Shown: one piece after another, positions 7,283 to 16,747 of the stretch
Position numbering within the stretch: position 1 is the first letter of the stretch
Layout of the letters: every line of letters starts with the position of its first letter
From: Psychrobacter celer
Lineage (GTDB): Bacteria; Pseudomonadota; Gammaproteobacteria; Pseudomonadales; Moraxellaceae
Reading direction: 5' to 3'
Length of the DNA: 64,000 bases
Assembly: GCF_016107555.1 (NCBI RefSeq)
Contig: NZ_JABASU010000014.1
Span: 1 to 64,000 of the forward strand
Notes under the pieces: model-generated
The model's input: the letters and a program-made list of their open reading frames with translations, nothing else
The model's database searches: none
What the model was told of the DNA's origin: nothing
Translations under genes and position numbers: made by a program

Positions 7283-8986
7283 ATGAATAATAAAAATACG
7301 CTCAACCGCCGTCATTTTTTGACAGGATCGTCCGCCTTGGTAGGGGCGTCCATGTTATCTGGCCTACCAACGATGGCAAATAGTGCGCTTGCGGGCTCGC
7401 AAAGCAAGGCGGTCATTAATAGCGATAGACCCGATCATCAAGTGCCTATTTTGACGGGTGATGAGTTCGATCTTTATATCAGCAAAAAGCCTGTTATCGT
7501 TAATGGAAAATCCAGTATGGCCACGCTGATTAATGACTCACTACCTGCGCCAACGCTGAAGATGCAAGAGGGCGATACGGTCATCATCCGCGTGCACAAT
7601 CAGATGAATGAGCCGACTTCTATTCATTGGCATGGTCTGCTCGTACCTTTTGAGATGGACGGTGTGCCGGGTATTAGCTTCGACGGCATCCCTGCCAATA
7701 GTACCTTTACTTATAAGTTCAAACTCAAACAATCAGGGACTTATTGGTATCACTCGCATACAGGCTTTCAGGAGCAAACGGGTATGCGCGGCGCGATCGT
7801 CATCGAGCCAAAAGCGGTGGAGCGCTATCCGGTGGCAGAAGATCATGTGATTTTGCTCAGTGATTGGACGCACCGTGATCCGCATACGTTACTCAAACTA
7901 CTCAAACAGCGCGCTGACTTTGATAATTATCATCTACCAGATTTCAAAAAACTCCTTTCTGATATCGCCGCCATCGATATGGAGGCCGCTTTTGATAAGC
8001 GCAAGATGTGGAATCAGATGCGTATGATGCCGACTGATTTTAGTGATTTATCGGGTGAGAAAACCTTCACTTATCTGATCAATGGTAAAACCACTGCCGC
8101 TAATTGGGCGCAGCTGGTCAAAGCAGGACAGCCGGTCAAGCTGCGTTTTATCAATGGCTCTGCGCAGACGATATTTGATGTGCGCATACCGGGTCTTAAG
8201 ATAAAAGTCGTTGGCACTGATGGTAACGATGTCGCGCCTGTCGAGGTCGACGATTTTCGCATTGGCGTCGCTGAGACTTACGATGTCATCGTCACGCCAA
8301 CTAATGACGCCCATACTATCTTTGCGCAAAACATCGATCGCACCGATTATGTGACCGCAACCTTAGCCACTAAAAAAGGCGCGCGCGCTGCCACGCCTAA
8401 GATGGACAGCATTGAGTGGCTGACGATGGCCGATATGATGGGGGCGATGGGCGATAAGGGTTATGACGCACACCATGCCAAGACCGAGTATGACTTTAAG
8501 ACCGATATGCGCGTCGATAGTCCGCGCATGAATCTCGATGATCCTGGGATTAATCTGCGTAACATCGATAGAGAGGTGCTGACGTATAGCCAGCTGCGTT
8601 CTGTTGGCAATGAGATTATAAGCGAGCAGAGCAAACCGACTCGCGAGGTTGAGATACATCTAACAGGCAACATGGAGCGCTATATCTGGGCGCTCGATGG
8701 CATCATGTTTAAGAATGCGCCGCCTGTCAATATCAAACCGGGCGAGCGCGTGCGTATTACCTTAGTCAATGACACCATGATGAGCCACCCGATGCATCTA
8801 CATGGTATGTGGAGTGATTTGCGTGCGCCTAATGGCGACTTTCAAGTACGCAAGCATACTATCTTAGTACATCCTGCGCAAAAGGTTAGTTATGATGTGA
8901 CGGGCGAGGCGGGACGCTGGGCTTGGCATTGCCATCTGCTTTATCACATGGAAGCCGGCATGTTTAGAGAAGTTGCTGTCGTTTAA
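7283..8986 (+). CDS. copA: CopA/PcoA-family multicopper oxidase
   Basis: 567 residues. A twin-arginine signal (NRRHFLTG, R9/R10) predicts folded export to the periplasm. Copper ligands are all present: HWHG (115-118), YHSHT (H157, H159), HPMHLHG (502-508) and HCHLLYHMEAGM (H549-M560), which supply type 1, 2 and 3 coppers. The family oxidises Cu(I) to the less toxic Cu(II) in the periplasm. A variable insert at about 360-420 contains MADMMGAMGDKG, milder than the long Met-rich loops of some homologues. It lies within the copper operon before copB. Confidence 0.95.
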   Translation: MNNKNTLNRRHFLTGSSALVGASMLSGLPTMANSALAGSQSKAVINSDRPDHQVPILTGDEFDLYISKKPVIVNGKSSMATLINDSLPAPTLKMQEGDTVIIRVHNQMNEPTSIHWHGLLVPFEMDGVPGISFDGIPANSTFTYKFKLKQSGTYWYHSHTGFQEQTGMRGAIVIEPKAVERYPVAEDHVILLSDWTHRDPHTLLKLLKQRADFDNYHLPDFKKLLSDIAAIDMEAAFDKRKMWNQMRMMPTDFSDLSGEKTFTYLINGKTTAANWAQLVKAGQPVKLRFINGSAQTIFDVRIPGLKIKVVGTDGNDVAPVEVDDFRIGVAETYDVIVTPTNDAHTIFAQNIDRTDYVTATLATKKGARAATPKMDSIEWLTMADMMGAMGDKGYDAHHAKTEYDFKTDMRVDSPRMNLDDPGINLRNIDREVLTYSQLRSVGNEIISEQSKPTREVEIHLTGNMERYIWALDGIMFKNAPPVNIKPGERVRITLVNDTMMSHPMHLHGMWSDLRAPNGDFQVRKHTILVHPAQKVSYDVTGEAGRWAWHCHLLYHMEAGMFREVAVV

Positions 8987-9010
8987 TGAATTGTGGAATG
9001 TGAGTTTATT

Positions 9011-9979
9011 ATGAAAACAATTAAAAAAAGTCTGCCATTCATTGGCTTATCATCTGCGGTATTGCTAACGTCACCCTTAGCAGCGGCAGCTGAAATGGAC
9101 ATGTCAAGCATGGATCACAGCAGTATGGACATGTCGGATATGGACCATAGCAGTATGGACATGTCGGATATGGACCATAGCAGTATGGACATGTCGGGCA
9201 TGGATCACAGCAGCATGGATATGTCGGGCATGGATCACAACAGTATGGATATGTCGGGTATGCAAGGCGGAGAGCCGCCAGCTGATGCGCGTAGCCCTGA
9301 TTACTCCAATGGCGTAGGTTATGGTGAATTTGGCAAGCCTGTGATGATGGGTAGTTTGCCTACTTGGGGCATATCGGTAGATGATTTAGGCTATCAGTTC
9401 GAGGACGATCAAATCAACTTTGAGATAGAGGGTTGGTATGGTGATGATAGTAGCCGTCTTAGATTACGTACTGAAGGTCACGCCGCGACCGAAGATGACA
9501 AAGAAATCGATAGTCTAAGCTCGCTTGCTTATTGGCAGCCGCTTGGTGTCTTTTGGAATGGCGAAGCGGGCATCGCTTATAACACTGAAAACGACAAGTC
9601 AGCACTGATGGCGGGTATCGTCGGCACTGCGCCTTACTTTATTGAGACTGATGCTAGAGCCTACGTTTATACTGATGGTCAAGTCCAGCTCGATCTTGGT
9701 GCAGAATATGAGTGGCGCTTGGATCAGCATTGGGTGGTGATACCTGAAGCTGGGTTAACGGTATTTAGCAAGGATGATACTGACAATAACATTACCAAAG
9801 GCTTTAATGATTTAGAAGCTGAAGTTCGGCTCACCTATGAGATGCTTAGTCGTCAGCTGTCCCCTTATGTGGGTTTTAGCTATGAGACAGCGTTAGGAGA
9901 TACAAGAGACTTACGTCGCCAAAACAACGAAGATGTTGATACTAGTAGCGTCACCGCAGGGGTAAAATTTTGGTTCTAG
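9011..9979 (+). CDS. copB: CopB/PcoB outer-membrane copper-binding protein
   Basis: About 322 residues from the ATG at 9011; an upstream frame start at 8993 adds six residues before the signal peptide and is unlikely. After a signal peptide ending near AAAAE come five tandem decapeptides of the type MDMSxMDHSS (residues about 29-78), rich in Met and His ligands. The C-terminal part (about 90-322) is the CopB beta-barrel, with alternating beta strands and a terminal aromatic (KFWF). CopB proteins bind or sequester copper at the outer membrane with CopA. The barrel starts with YGEFGKPVMMGSLPTWG. A terminator follows 100 bases later. Confidence 0.93.
   Translation: MKTIKKSLPFIGLSSAVLLTSPLAAAAEMDMSSMDHSSMDMSDMDHSSMDMSDMDHSSMDMSGMDHSSMDMSGMDHNSMDMSGMQGGEPPADARSPDYSNGVGYGEFGKPVMMGSLPTWGISVDDLGYQFEDDQINFEIEGWYGDDSSRLRLRTEGHAATEDDKEIDSLSSLAYWQPLGVFWNGEAGIAYNTENDKSALMAGIVGTAPYFIETDARAYVYTDGQVQLDLGAEYEWRLDQHWVVIPEAGLTVFSKDDTDNNITKGFNDLEAEVRLTYEMLSRQLSPYVGFSYETALGDTRDLRRQNNEDVDTSSVTAGVKFWF
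9095..9262 (+). repeat. Tandem 30-bp coding repeats in copB (Met/His-rich)
   Basis: Five 30-base units start at 9095, 9125, 9155, 9185 and 9215, with a partial sixth. The second and third units (9125-9154 and 9155-9184) are identical in DNA, indicating recent duplication. Each encodes MDMS-x-MDH-x-S, so copy number should set the number of copper-binding motifs. Confidence 0.92.
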
Positions 9980-10078
9980 GTTCCTAGTTCTAAATGCACA
10001 AATATCTCATTATTTAGAGTGCTGAGATTAACGTTAGTATGAACCTTGATACTATTACTAACGTGTTAACGACTAAAC

Positions 10079-10104
10079 AAGCACCTTTTAAAAGGTGCTT
10101 TTTT
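10079..10104 (+). terminator. Terminator after copB
   Basis: A 22-base perfect palindrome, AAGCACCTTTT/AAAAGGTGCTT (10079-10100), ends in a T run. It suggests that the DUF305 and Grx-MauE genes are expressed separately or by read-through. Confidence 0.8.
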
Positions 10105-10215
10105 GTTAAATTATTATTTAGCTGAATTTAATAAGTATATTAATGGTTTGACTAAGCAACTAAAGATCAATTTTAAATTGGCTTAACCATATAACTATAA
10201 AAAAGGAGTAATCGC

Positions 10216-10689
10216 ATGAACAACGATATGAACCATAAGCAAAAAATGAATCCTTATGTCAAATTTGGTCTGATGATTCTGACCTCCACCATCGTCATGT
10301 ACATCATGATGTACTTTAATACGTATAAATGGGATCACGTCTATTTTAGTGAGACCCGTGCTTATATGGCGCTATATATGGGTGCGATGATGGCCGTTAT
10401 CATGCTTGCTTTTATGGGTAATATGTATAAAAAAACTAAGGTCAATTTGATGATTTATGGTCTTAGTATCGTGCTATTTGCTTTTGGCTTATGGGGCGTA
10501 CGCTCACAGCAAACCGTCGATCAGGTGGATTGGATGCAGGCGATGATACCGCACCATTCTATCGCTATTTTGACCAGTGAGCGCGCCGATATTGATGACC
10601 CGCGCGTGCGCCAGCTTGCCGATGACATCATCAAAGCGCAAAAGCGCGAAATCGGCGAGATGCAGCAGCTGATAAAAGAGCTAGAGTAG
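10216..10689 (+). CDS. DUF305-domain membrane protein
   Basis: 157 residues. There are three predicted TM segments (about 14-34, 48-68 and 78-95). The C-terminal soluble domain has the DUF305 signature WMQAMIPHHSIAI (His pair) and a helical tail RVRQLADDIIKAQKREIGEMQQL. DUF305 proteins are ferritin-like helical proteins often found next to copper genes; their function is not established. The start has a strong AAGGAG nine bases upstream. It follows copB by 236 bases with a terminator between. Confidence 0.85.
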   Translation: MNNDMNHKQKMNPYVKFGLMILTSTIVMYIMMYFNTYKWDHVYFSETRAYMALYMGAMMAVIMLAFMGNMYKKTKVNLMIYGLSIVLFAFGLWGVRSQQTVDQVDWMQAMIPHHSIAILTSERADIDDPRVRQLADDIIKAQKREIGEMQQLIKELE

Positions 10690-10795
10690 CCGAGCAAAGG
10701 CATCGGGTTTGACCGCTAATGTGTCCATATTCGTACTGACTACAACGTTTGCACACTGAGCTATCGGTGAGAATAAAGTGAAGGGAGTATTGAGC

Positions 10796-11536
10796 ATGAA
10801 AACAGCAACCGTCTACCGTCTGGTAAAAGCCGATCATGTTTGCCCCTTTGGGTTAAAGGCGCTCGATTTATTGCAGCGTAAAGGCTATGAGATTGAGGAC
10901 AAACCTTTAAACAATGATGTTGAGACGCAAGCGGTCAAAGAAAAGTTCAATGTCACTACCACCCCGCAAATACTTATTAATGGCGAGCGCGTAGGTGGCT
11001 ATGATGACCTGCAAACCTACTTTGGTAAAAAGGTTGCTCAAAAGGAGGGCTTTAGCTACACGCCGGTGATTGCCATATTTGCTACCACCGCGCTGGCCAG
11101 CCTTTCGCTGACTTGGGGCATGAGCGGTACGCTATTGACGATACAAACGCTTATCTGGTTTATCGCCTTATCGATGATTGTGCTTGCCATTCAAAAGCTA
11201 CAGGATTTAGAAAGCTTTACCAATCAGTTTTTGGGCTATGATTTATTAGCACGCAAAATTGTGCGCTATGCGTATGTTTATCCTTTCGCCGAGGCTTTTG
11301 TCGGTATTGCTATGCTCGCAGGTGTGGCATGGCTGAGTATCATAGCGGCTGTCGTTGCGATAGTTATCGGCGGTATCAATGGTGTCTCGGTGTTCAAAGC
11401 AGTGTATATAGACAAGCGTGAGCTTAAATGTGCTTGCGTGGGCGGTAACTCAAATGTACCGCTCGGTTTTGTGTCTTTGACCGAAAACATCATGATGGTC
11501 GCTATGGGGATTTATATGCTGGTTAGATTTTTATAA
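10796..11536 (+). CDS. Glutaredoxin-like domain fused to a MauE/DoxX-type membrane domain
   Basis: 246 residues from the ATG at 10796, which has AAGGGAG eight bases upstream; a GTG at 10778 is in frame but poorly placed. Residues 1-80 are a glutaredoxin fold with a monothiol-like CPFG (C16) and the TTTPQILINGERVGG cis-Pro region. The rest has about five TM segments and the cysteine motif LKCACVGG (C212, C214), resembling MauE/DoxX-like membrane proteins that serve in disulphide or electron transfer. It probably moves thiol electrons across the membrane for a periplasmic copper protein; this is inference from domains and position at the end of the copper island. Confidence 0.82.
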   Translation: MKTATVYRLVKADHVCPFGLKALDLLQRKGYEIEDKPLNNDVETQAVKEKFNVTTTPQILINGERVGGYDDLQTYFGKKVAQKEGFSYTPVIAIFATTALASLSLTWGMSGTLLTIQTLIWFIALSMIVLAIQKLQDLESFTNQFLGYDLLARKIVRYAYVYPFAEAFVGIAMLAGVAWLSIIAAVVAIVIGGINGVSVFKAVYIDKRELKCACVGGNSNVPLGFVSLTENIMMVAMGIYMLVRFL

Positions 11537-11620
11537 TCGTGTTTGTAATCGATTGAATTGATAATAGAAATACAAGCGTTAGGTGTGTTTCTTACGATAA
11601 TCTGCCACCTACTAAGCAAC

Positions 11621-11657
11621 AAAAAAGGGTACATGCCAGCGCTTGTACCCTTTTTTT
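11621..11657. terminator. Bidirectional terminator between copper island and surA
   Basis: AAAAAAGGGTACA and TGTACCCTTTTTTT flank a short G+C loop, so both strands give a stem followed by T. It serves the rightward copper genes and possibly the leftward surA. Confidence 0.8.
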
Positions 11658-11700
11658 GACAGTGGTGTTTTTGTCGATGTATATACGACAGCTTATGCTT

Positions 11701-11847
11701 ATATAGTCGATTCTAAATAAAACAGATACATTATATATCAACGTGGAACTGGTATAAATTTTCCTTGCGTGCTGTGCCTGCGCCGACAGAGGCTGCGTAA
11801 AATTTATCCCAGTCCCACTGTATCGTTTTTATACTAAACTCACTATA
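11701..11847. repeat. 147-bp inverted-repeat (MITE-like) element, copy B
   Basis: Nearly identical to copy A at 3400-3546, in the same orientation and of the same length, from TATAGT to ACTATA. The arms pair imperfectly; the left arm has about 12 extra bases (TTATATATCAAC). It lies just downstream of the surA stop codon. Confidence 0.75.
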
Positions 11848-11860
11848 TACCAATAGGCAC

Positions 11861-13246
11861 TTAGCCAAGCACTTGGATATAAGCGCCCGCGCGTAGCTCT
11901 TGGAGCCAGTCTTCTTTTGCTTGCGGCGCTAGGCGTTGATACAGGGCTTGACGTGCCATATTGCGGCGATATTCGTCGCTGACGTCTTGCTGACGTTTGC
12001 CTTCGACTTGCAGGATATGCCAGCCAAATTGCGTTTTAAAAGGAGCAGAGTAGTCGCCCACGGTGGTGTTTTTCATCATGGCTTCAAATGGGCCTATCAT
12101 ATCGCCTTCACTAACCCAGTCCAAATCGCCGCCACGTCCGGCAGAGCCTGGATCATCTGAGTAGGTCGAGGCCAAGCTTGCAAAGTCAGCGCCACCGCGT
12201 AGCTGCTCATATAGGTCATTGATTTTTTGCTCTGCAAGGGCGTCTGTCTGCAGCTCATCGACTTTGACGAGGATATGACGAGTATGCCACTGCGGTACTA
12301 GCATGGTATCACTGGCTTTTTTGTCAGCCAGTTTAATGATATCGATACCCTCTGGTGTGATGAGCGGTGCACTGACAGCGCCTACATCGAGTTTGGTAAT
12401 CTCGCTAGATAGTTCTGTCGGTAGAGATGCTGCTTTATGGAAGCCCATATCGCCACCTTGGAGCGGGATAGGGTAGCTGCCTTGACTGGCGGCGATGGCC
12501 TCTGTGACATCGACATTTGGCGTAAGCAGGCGCGTACGTAGGGCTTGAGCGACTTTTAGTGCTTCTTCGCGCTGCGCCTCAGATAGGCGGCTATAGTCGT
12601 CCATATAAGGCACGCGCACATGAATGGTTTGGTATTCACTTTGGTTTAGGCGTTTGGCTTCAGGTGAGGCCAAAAATGCATCGATGTCTTGCTCACTGAT
12701 GCGTACGCGGCTACTGATTTGGCGCTGCTGCAATGCCTGAATAGCGGCGTCTTCGATCAGTTGCGCGCGCAGAGCAGCATAGCTACCAGGTTGGGCGGCA
12801 TCTAGGCGCTGTTGCAAGGCTGCGATACTATTTAAGCCTTCAGCCTGTGCGATTTGGCCAAGACGCTGATTGATGGCCGCGTCGTCGGGCGTCAGGCCGA
12901 TGCGTTTGACCATCGATAGTTGTAACTCACGCAAGATAAGGGCGTTTAGTACTTCAGACTGTAGCTGTGCTGAGTTGGCTATCGGCTCGCCCGCGGCTTG
13001 GACGCGCGCCTGAGTTTGCTGAATGGCCTCAACCAACTCGCTTTTTAAGATAGCGTTTTCATTGACCAAAGCGATGATGCCGTCGGTACTGTTTGCTGGT
13101 GTTAAACGACTGGTGCTGGTTGGATCAGCAGCTTGGACGCTCGCAGGCTTGACGGTTGCCGCTTGAGCACTCAAAGTGAGCGCAAGGCTGGCACCCATAG
13201 ATAGCAGTACCGCGCGGCTGGTCTGACGTACAGAAAAAAATCTCAT
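11861..13246 (-). CDS. surA: Periplasmic peptidyl-prolyl isomerase/chaperone SurA
   Basis: About 461 residues. The start at 13246 (MRFFSVRQ) is chosen because GAGGAG lies just before it; the frame could begin at a TTG at 13300 without a ribosome site. A signal peptide ends near AQAAT. An N-terminal SurA domain (IALVNENAILKSEL; LILRELQLSMVKRIG) is followed by two parvulin domains, the second clear from HTRHILVK to FGWHILQVEGKR. SurA escorts outer-membrane proteins, LptD among them, through the periplasm. It lies directly downstream of lptD on the same strand, as in many gammaproteobacteria. Confidence 0.93.
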   Translation of the reverse strand: MRFFSVRQTSRAVLLSMGASLALTLSAQAATVKPASVQAADPTSTSRLTPANSTDGIIALVNENAILKSELVEAIQQTQARVQAAGEPIANSAQLQSEVLNALILRELQLSMVKRIGLTPDDAAINQRLGQIAQAEGLNSIAALQQRLDAAQPGSYAALRAQLIEDAAIQALQQRQISSRVRISEQDIDAFLASPEAKRLNQSEYQTIHVRVPYMDDYSRLSEAQREEALKVAQALRTRLLTPNVDVTEAIAASQGSYPIPLQGGDMGFHKAASLPTELSSEITKLDVGAVSAPLITPEGIDIIKLADKKASDTMLVPQWHTRHILVKVDELQTDALAEQKINDLYEQLRGGADFASLASTYSDDPGSAGRGGDLDWVSEGDMIGPFEAMMKNTTVGDYSAPFKTQFGWHILQVEGKRQQDVSDEYRRNMARQALYQRLAPQAKEDWLQELRAGAYIQVLG

Positions 13247-13420
13247 GATGCTCCTCATCAATGTCATCGCATCGGATGGTAGTCGGTTAACTCTACCCAA
13301 TACACTTAATAATCAAATAATAGACAGGGTTGTCCCTAAAAGCCTAAAAATACAGGGTTATAAATATCGGTACCATTGCCCCGCAGTATCATTGCTGCGT
13401 TACATAGTACCTATCATGTC

Positions 13421-16400
13421 TTAGTCTTTCCAAGCGTTTTGTACAGGCTCAAAACCTAAGATTTTGTCAGAGAGCAGGCGGGTCAAACGGCTGCTACCAC
13501 TGCCCAAACCATTTAGTCTAATCTCAGCCATCACCGCTTGGGTTGGTTCGTCCTTTACATTGAGGTCATTATAGTAACGACGACCATAAACTGCAAAACC
13601 AAAACAGCAGTCTTCGTAATCGACACCGACTAAAGAGTCGAGCATTTTATCACGGTTATAATCGTATTGACCCTGTGCCAATACTCGCCAATTGTTGTTG
13701 ATAGGAAAAATGGCGGAGGCGGTAAAGGCAGACAACGGCAGTTGATCGGTGTTTTCGTCACGTTGACGCTTGACAAACCCGACGTTAAACAAACTATTGT
13801 CCGACGGCTGATAACGCAGCTCAGTGGTCACATAGTTTAGGTCATAGTCATTGGTCAAAGCGCCGCTGACATCGACCCAAAAGTTGTTATAAGGCTGCGT
13901 ACTGGTATTCCACACCATCCCAGAAGACGAAGAGGTAAAGACTGGCTGCTCATTCTCTAAGGTTACGCGTCCATTGTCGATATAAAACTGCTCTGCAATG
14001 CTACCATCAAAACGTGTCACACCCGTTGCATCGATGTAACGATAATTTATACCCGGCGTGATGGCGTGCAAATCTTGCAGACGATCGTGACCTAAAAACC
14101 AACTGTCAGAAAATAACTGTTCATAGTTGATAGAGGCAATACGGGTGTTGAAGTTTGGGATGTCGTTTTGATCTTTGTATGGTGAGTAGGTGTACTTTAA
14201 GCGCGGGCTGAGCAAACGGTAACCGCCCATGGTCTCATCAAACGCGCCAAATGGTGAGCCTGCTTGATAGAAGTTCAGTCCAGCGTCGATACTGGCCTGC
14301 GGTACAAAGACTGACTGGCTACCATCTTCTTTACTCAGCTGTTTGTCTGCCAAGCTGTCTTCGTCATAAGACGTATACAGGTGCTGGAGGCTCAGCTTGG
14401 GTTTGACATAGCCCCATGAGCTTTCGATAGGGTAGACGGCGCTAATTTTATTATAAAGACGTGTGCCGCTTTTTTCGTTTTCTGAGCCATCATCGATGGA
14501 TTTTTTGAAATAAGCGGAGTCATGGACACCAGTTATATCAAAATTATTAGCGGTGGGCAGGCGATAATTTACGCTTAGCTGTGGTAAGCGTGAGTACGGT
14601 TTGTCCTTATCTTGCAACGCCTCGCCATCACCATTGAACGCATCGAGCGTCTGAAAAGTCTCAACTTTTAGCTCGCCGCTGACATAGTCGTTATAGTAGT
14701 TTAGGCGCGCCCGTCTTGGTAAGTTTACTGTACTATCAGATAAGCCAAGCGTATCAAAATCATCGAGATAATCTGAGTCTGATACGTAGCTGTATTTGGC
14801 ATCGCCACTCAACCGCGGAATGCTCTTAGAAGACCATGCATGATCATAAAAAAAGCTACTGCGATCTTCATCACCATACTCTCGATCGTTTGGCAAATAA
14901 GAGCCATTAAAGATACCTTCGCCGTAGTTTTCGGTCAAATAACGAAACTCACCTGATAGCATAGGGTTGCGATCGGTATAGATGTGCGTGTTGAGCGTGG
15001 CATCATAGTTGGGCGCTAAGTTAAAATAATAAGGCACATCAACTTCTAAGCCGTTTTCACTACTGACACTGGCGCTGGGTAACAAAAACCCGCTGCTACG
15101 CCGACTGTCGATCGGGAAGTTAAAATAAGGCAAGTAAAATACGGGCACATCGGCGACACGAAAAGTCGTATTATATGCCTCGCCGCGACCAGTATCGGTA
15201 TCTAAATCGATGCTTTTGGCGTCAAATTGCCATTTGCGATTGGTCGGTGGGCAGGTGCTAAACATCACCTCATCGAGCTCATACTGCGTCTCATTGGGTC
15301 TGTTTAGCTGCTTGGCATAGCCGTGAGCTTGTAATTCGACACTGGCAAACGCCACGTCTTTGGCGGTGGATTGGCCTGTTTCGGTGTTGTAATTGAGGCT
15401 ATCGGCCACCCCGATGAGGCCGCCTTGCGTCGCTTTGTCTGTCAAATTGACTTGGGTTTGGTTTGCCTTGCGCTGCGCTGCTCGGCTGCCAGTTGCCTTG
15501 TCCGTAAACATGACTTTACCTTGCGCTGCCGCCACCCCGCTGCCCAAATCCAGCAATACTTTGTCAGCTTCGATATGCTGGCTGCCTTGATTGATAATGA
15601 CATTGCCTGATAGCTCAGCATAGTCGACATTGTCATAATAGCCGTAGTCTGACTCTGAAAATAGCGGCGCTTGCTGGTTTGGTATCTCACTGACATTCGG
15701 TGCGGTTTGTCCATTGATGCCGCCTGCTTCATTGACTGCCCGCTGATAATTGGGGTTGCTTTTAGGATAGACCCATTGACCCTCACAGCGCTGGGCACTA
15801 TCGATCGCTCTAGGTAGCAGCTCTAGATTGCGGCCAACCTTTGGAATGGTTTGTGCACTCGGCGTGAGCGCCTCTGGTAGCGCATTTGTCTCATCGTCTG
15901 GCAGACTCATGCTGCTATTGGTGTTTGGTGCCGCTGTCTCAGTCTCAGTCTCAGGTGTAAGCTCATAAAACTCAGCCAACCGTTTGAGGCTGTCTTGAAT
16001 ACTCTCGTCGCTGTTAGTGATATCAGTGTCATTACTATCGTTATGGGTATCAGCGCCAGCGTTGTTGTGGATACTGTTACTGGTATCAACCTCAGGATTG
16101 GCATGGTGAGCCATAGTGGCTGTGGTATCGATATCTAGAGTGCTGGCCACTTGCTCAGGCGTTTGCAGGGAGGTATTGTTGGTGCCGGCAGGCTCATCAA
16201 AAAATGTAACGCCGCCATACTGCGCATCGAGCGTGTCGGGTATCGCAGGGGCTGGCACAAATGCTGGCGGCAAGGCAGAGCCTGAGACGCTACTGTCGTC
16301 ATTGCTATTGCCGTCGATATTGATCGCTGTTGTCCCCAGTGACGGGCTTGGCGTACTGTCGCTATCGCTCGATGTATGGGCATTTTTTGCACGGGCATTG

Positions 16401-16747
16401 TTTACAGTCGGATTTTTTGCGCTGGGCGTAAGAGCGCTTTGAGGATAACGGATATCTTGGTCAAAAGCATGGTGGGTGTCCTTTGCCGCGCGACTGGTAG
16501 ACTGATTTGCTGCTAGATAAGCAGGACGGTGCGCGCTATCCGCAGACAGTGGCTTGGTCGTTTGTGTCTGTGGTTCTGCCTCGCTGAGTGCGGCATTGAC
16601 CGCAAGGCTCGATAAACCTAACGCGCCAAATAAGATCAAACGAATGCTTTGGTAGAGCGAAGAATATAGCAAGGGCACACCTATGATTGCAGAGCCGGTT
16701 AGATTGCGATACGTAATTGAGTGGCCGTATCTTTTAGGTACTGTCAT
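13421..16747 (-). CDS. lptD: LPS-assembly protein LptD with long N-terminal insert
   Basis: 1108 residues, against about 780-920 in most relatives. A signal region (about 25-53) is followed by a Ser/Thr/Asp/Asn-rich stretch (about 55-310) with no recognisable domain. The OstA-type periplasmic domain then begins at about 375, and the beta-barrel occupies the rest. The four conserved cysteines of LptD are present (C321, about C499, and the CC pair C1047/C1048), so its inter-domain disulphides are likely. With LptE it inserts LPS in the outer leaflet. The ATG at 16747 lacks a Shine-Dalgarno; a TTG at 16672 preceded by TAGG also gives a clean signal peptide. The divergent spacer 16748-17070 shows no other gene. 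Confidence 0.93.
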   Translation of the reverse strand: MTVPKRYGHSITYRNLTGSAIIGVPLLYSSLYQSIRLILFGALGLSSLAVNAALSEAEPQTQTTKPLSADSAHRPAYLAANQSTSRAAKDTHHAFDQDIRYPQSALTPSAKNPTVNNARAKNAHTSSDSDSTPSPSLGTTAINIDGNSNDDSSVSGSALPPAFVPAPAIPDTLDAQYGGVTFFDEPAGTNNTSLQTPEQVASTLDIDTTATMAHHANPEVDTSNSIHNNAGADTHNDSNDTDITNSDESIQDSLKRLAEFYELTPETETETAAPNTNSSMSLPDDETNALPEALTPSAQTIPKVGRNLELLPRAIDSAQRCEGQWVYPKSNPNYQRAVNEAGGINGQTAPNVSEIPNQQAPLFSESDYGYYDNVDYAELSGNVIINQGSQHIEADKVLLDLGSGVAAAQGKVMFTDKATGSRAAQRKANQTQVNLTDKATQGGLIGVADSLNYNTETGQSTAKDVAFASVELQAHGYAKQLNRPNETQYELDEVMFSTCPPTNRKWQFDAKSIDLDTDTGRGEAYNTTFRVADVPVFYLPYFNFPIDSRRSSGFLLPSASVSSENGLEVDVPYYFNLAPNYDATLNTHIYTDRNPMLSGEFRYLTENYGEGIFNGSYLPNDREYGDEDRSSFFYDHAWSSKSIPRLSGDAKYSYVSDSDYLDDFDTLGLSDSTVNLPRRARLNYYNDYVSGELKVETFQTLDAFNGDGEALQDKDKPYSRLPQLSVNYRLPTANNFDITGVHDSAYFKKSIDDGSENEKSGTRLYNKISAVYPIESSWGYVKPKLSLQHLYTSYDEDSLADKQLSKEDGSQSVFVPQASIDAGLNFYQAGSPFGAFDETMGGYRLLSPRLKYTYSPYKDQNDIPNFNTRIASINYEQLFSDSWFLGHDRLQDLHAITPGINYRYIDATGVTRFDGSIAEQFYIDNGRVTLENEQPVFTSSSSGMVWNTSTQPYNNFWVDVSGALTNDYDLNYVTTELRYQPSDNSLFNVGFVKRQRDENTDQLPLSAFTASAIFPINNNWRVLAQGQYDYNRDKMLDSLVGVDYEDCCFGFAVYGRRYYNDLNVKDEPTQAVMAEIRLNGLGSGSSRLTRLLSDKILGFEPVQNAWKD

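Noticed and set aside
13247..13300. Longer SurA start at a TTG
   Set aside because: A stronger ribosome site (GAGGAG) lies just before the ATG at 13246, which also gives a clean signal peptide.
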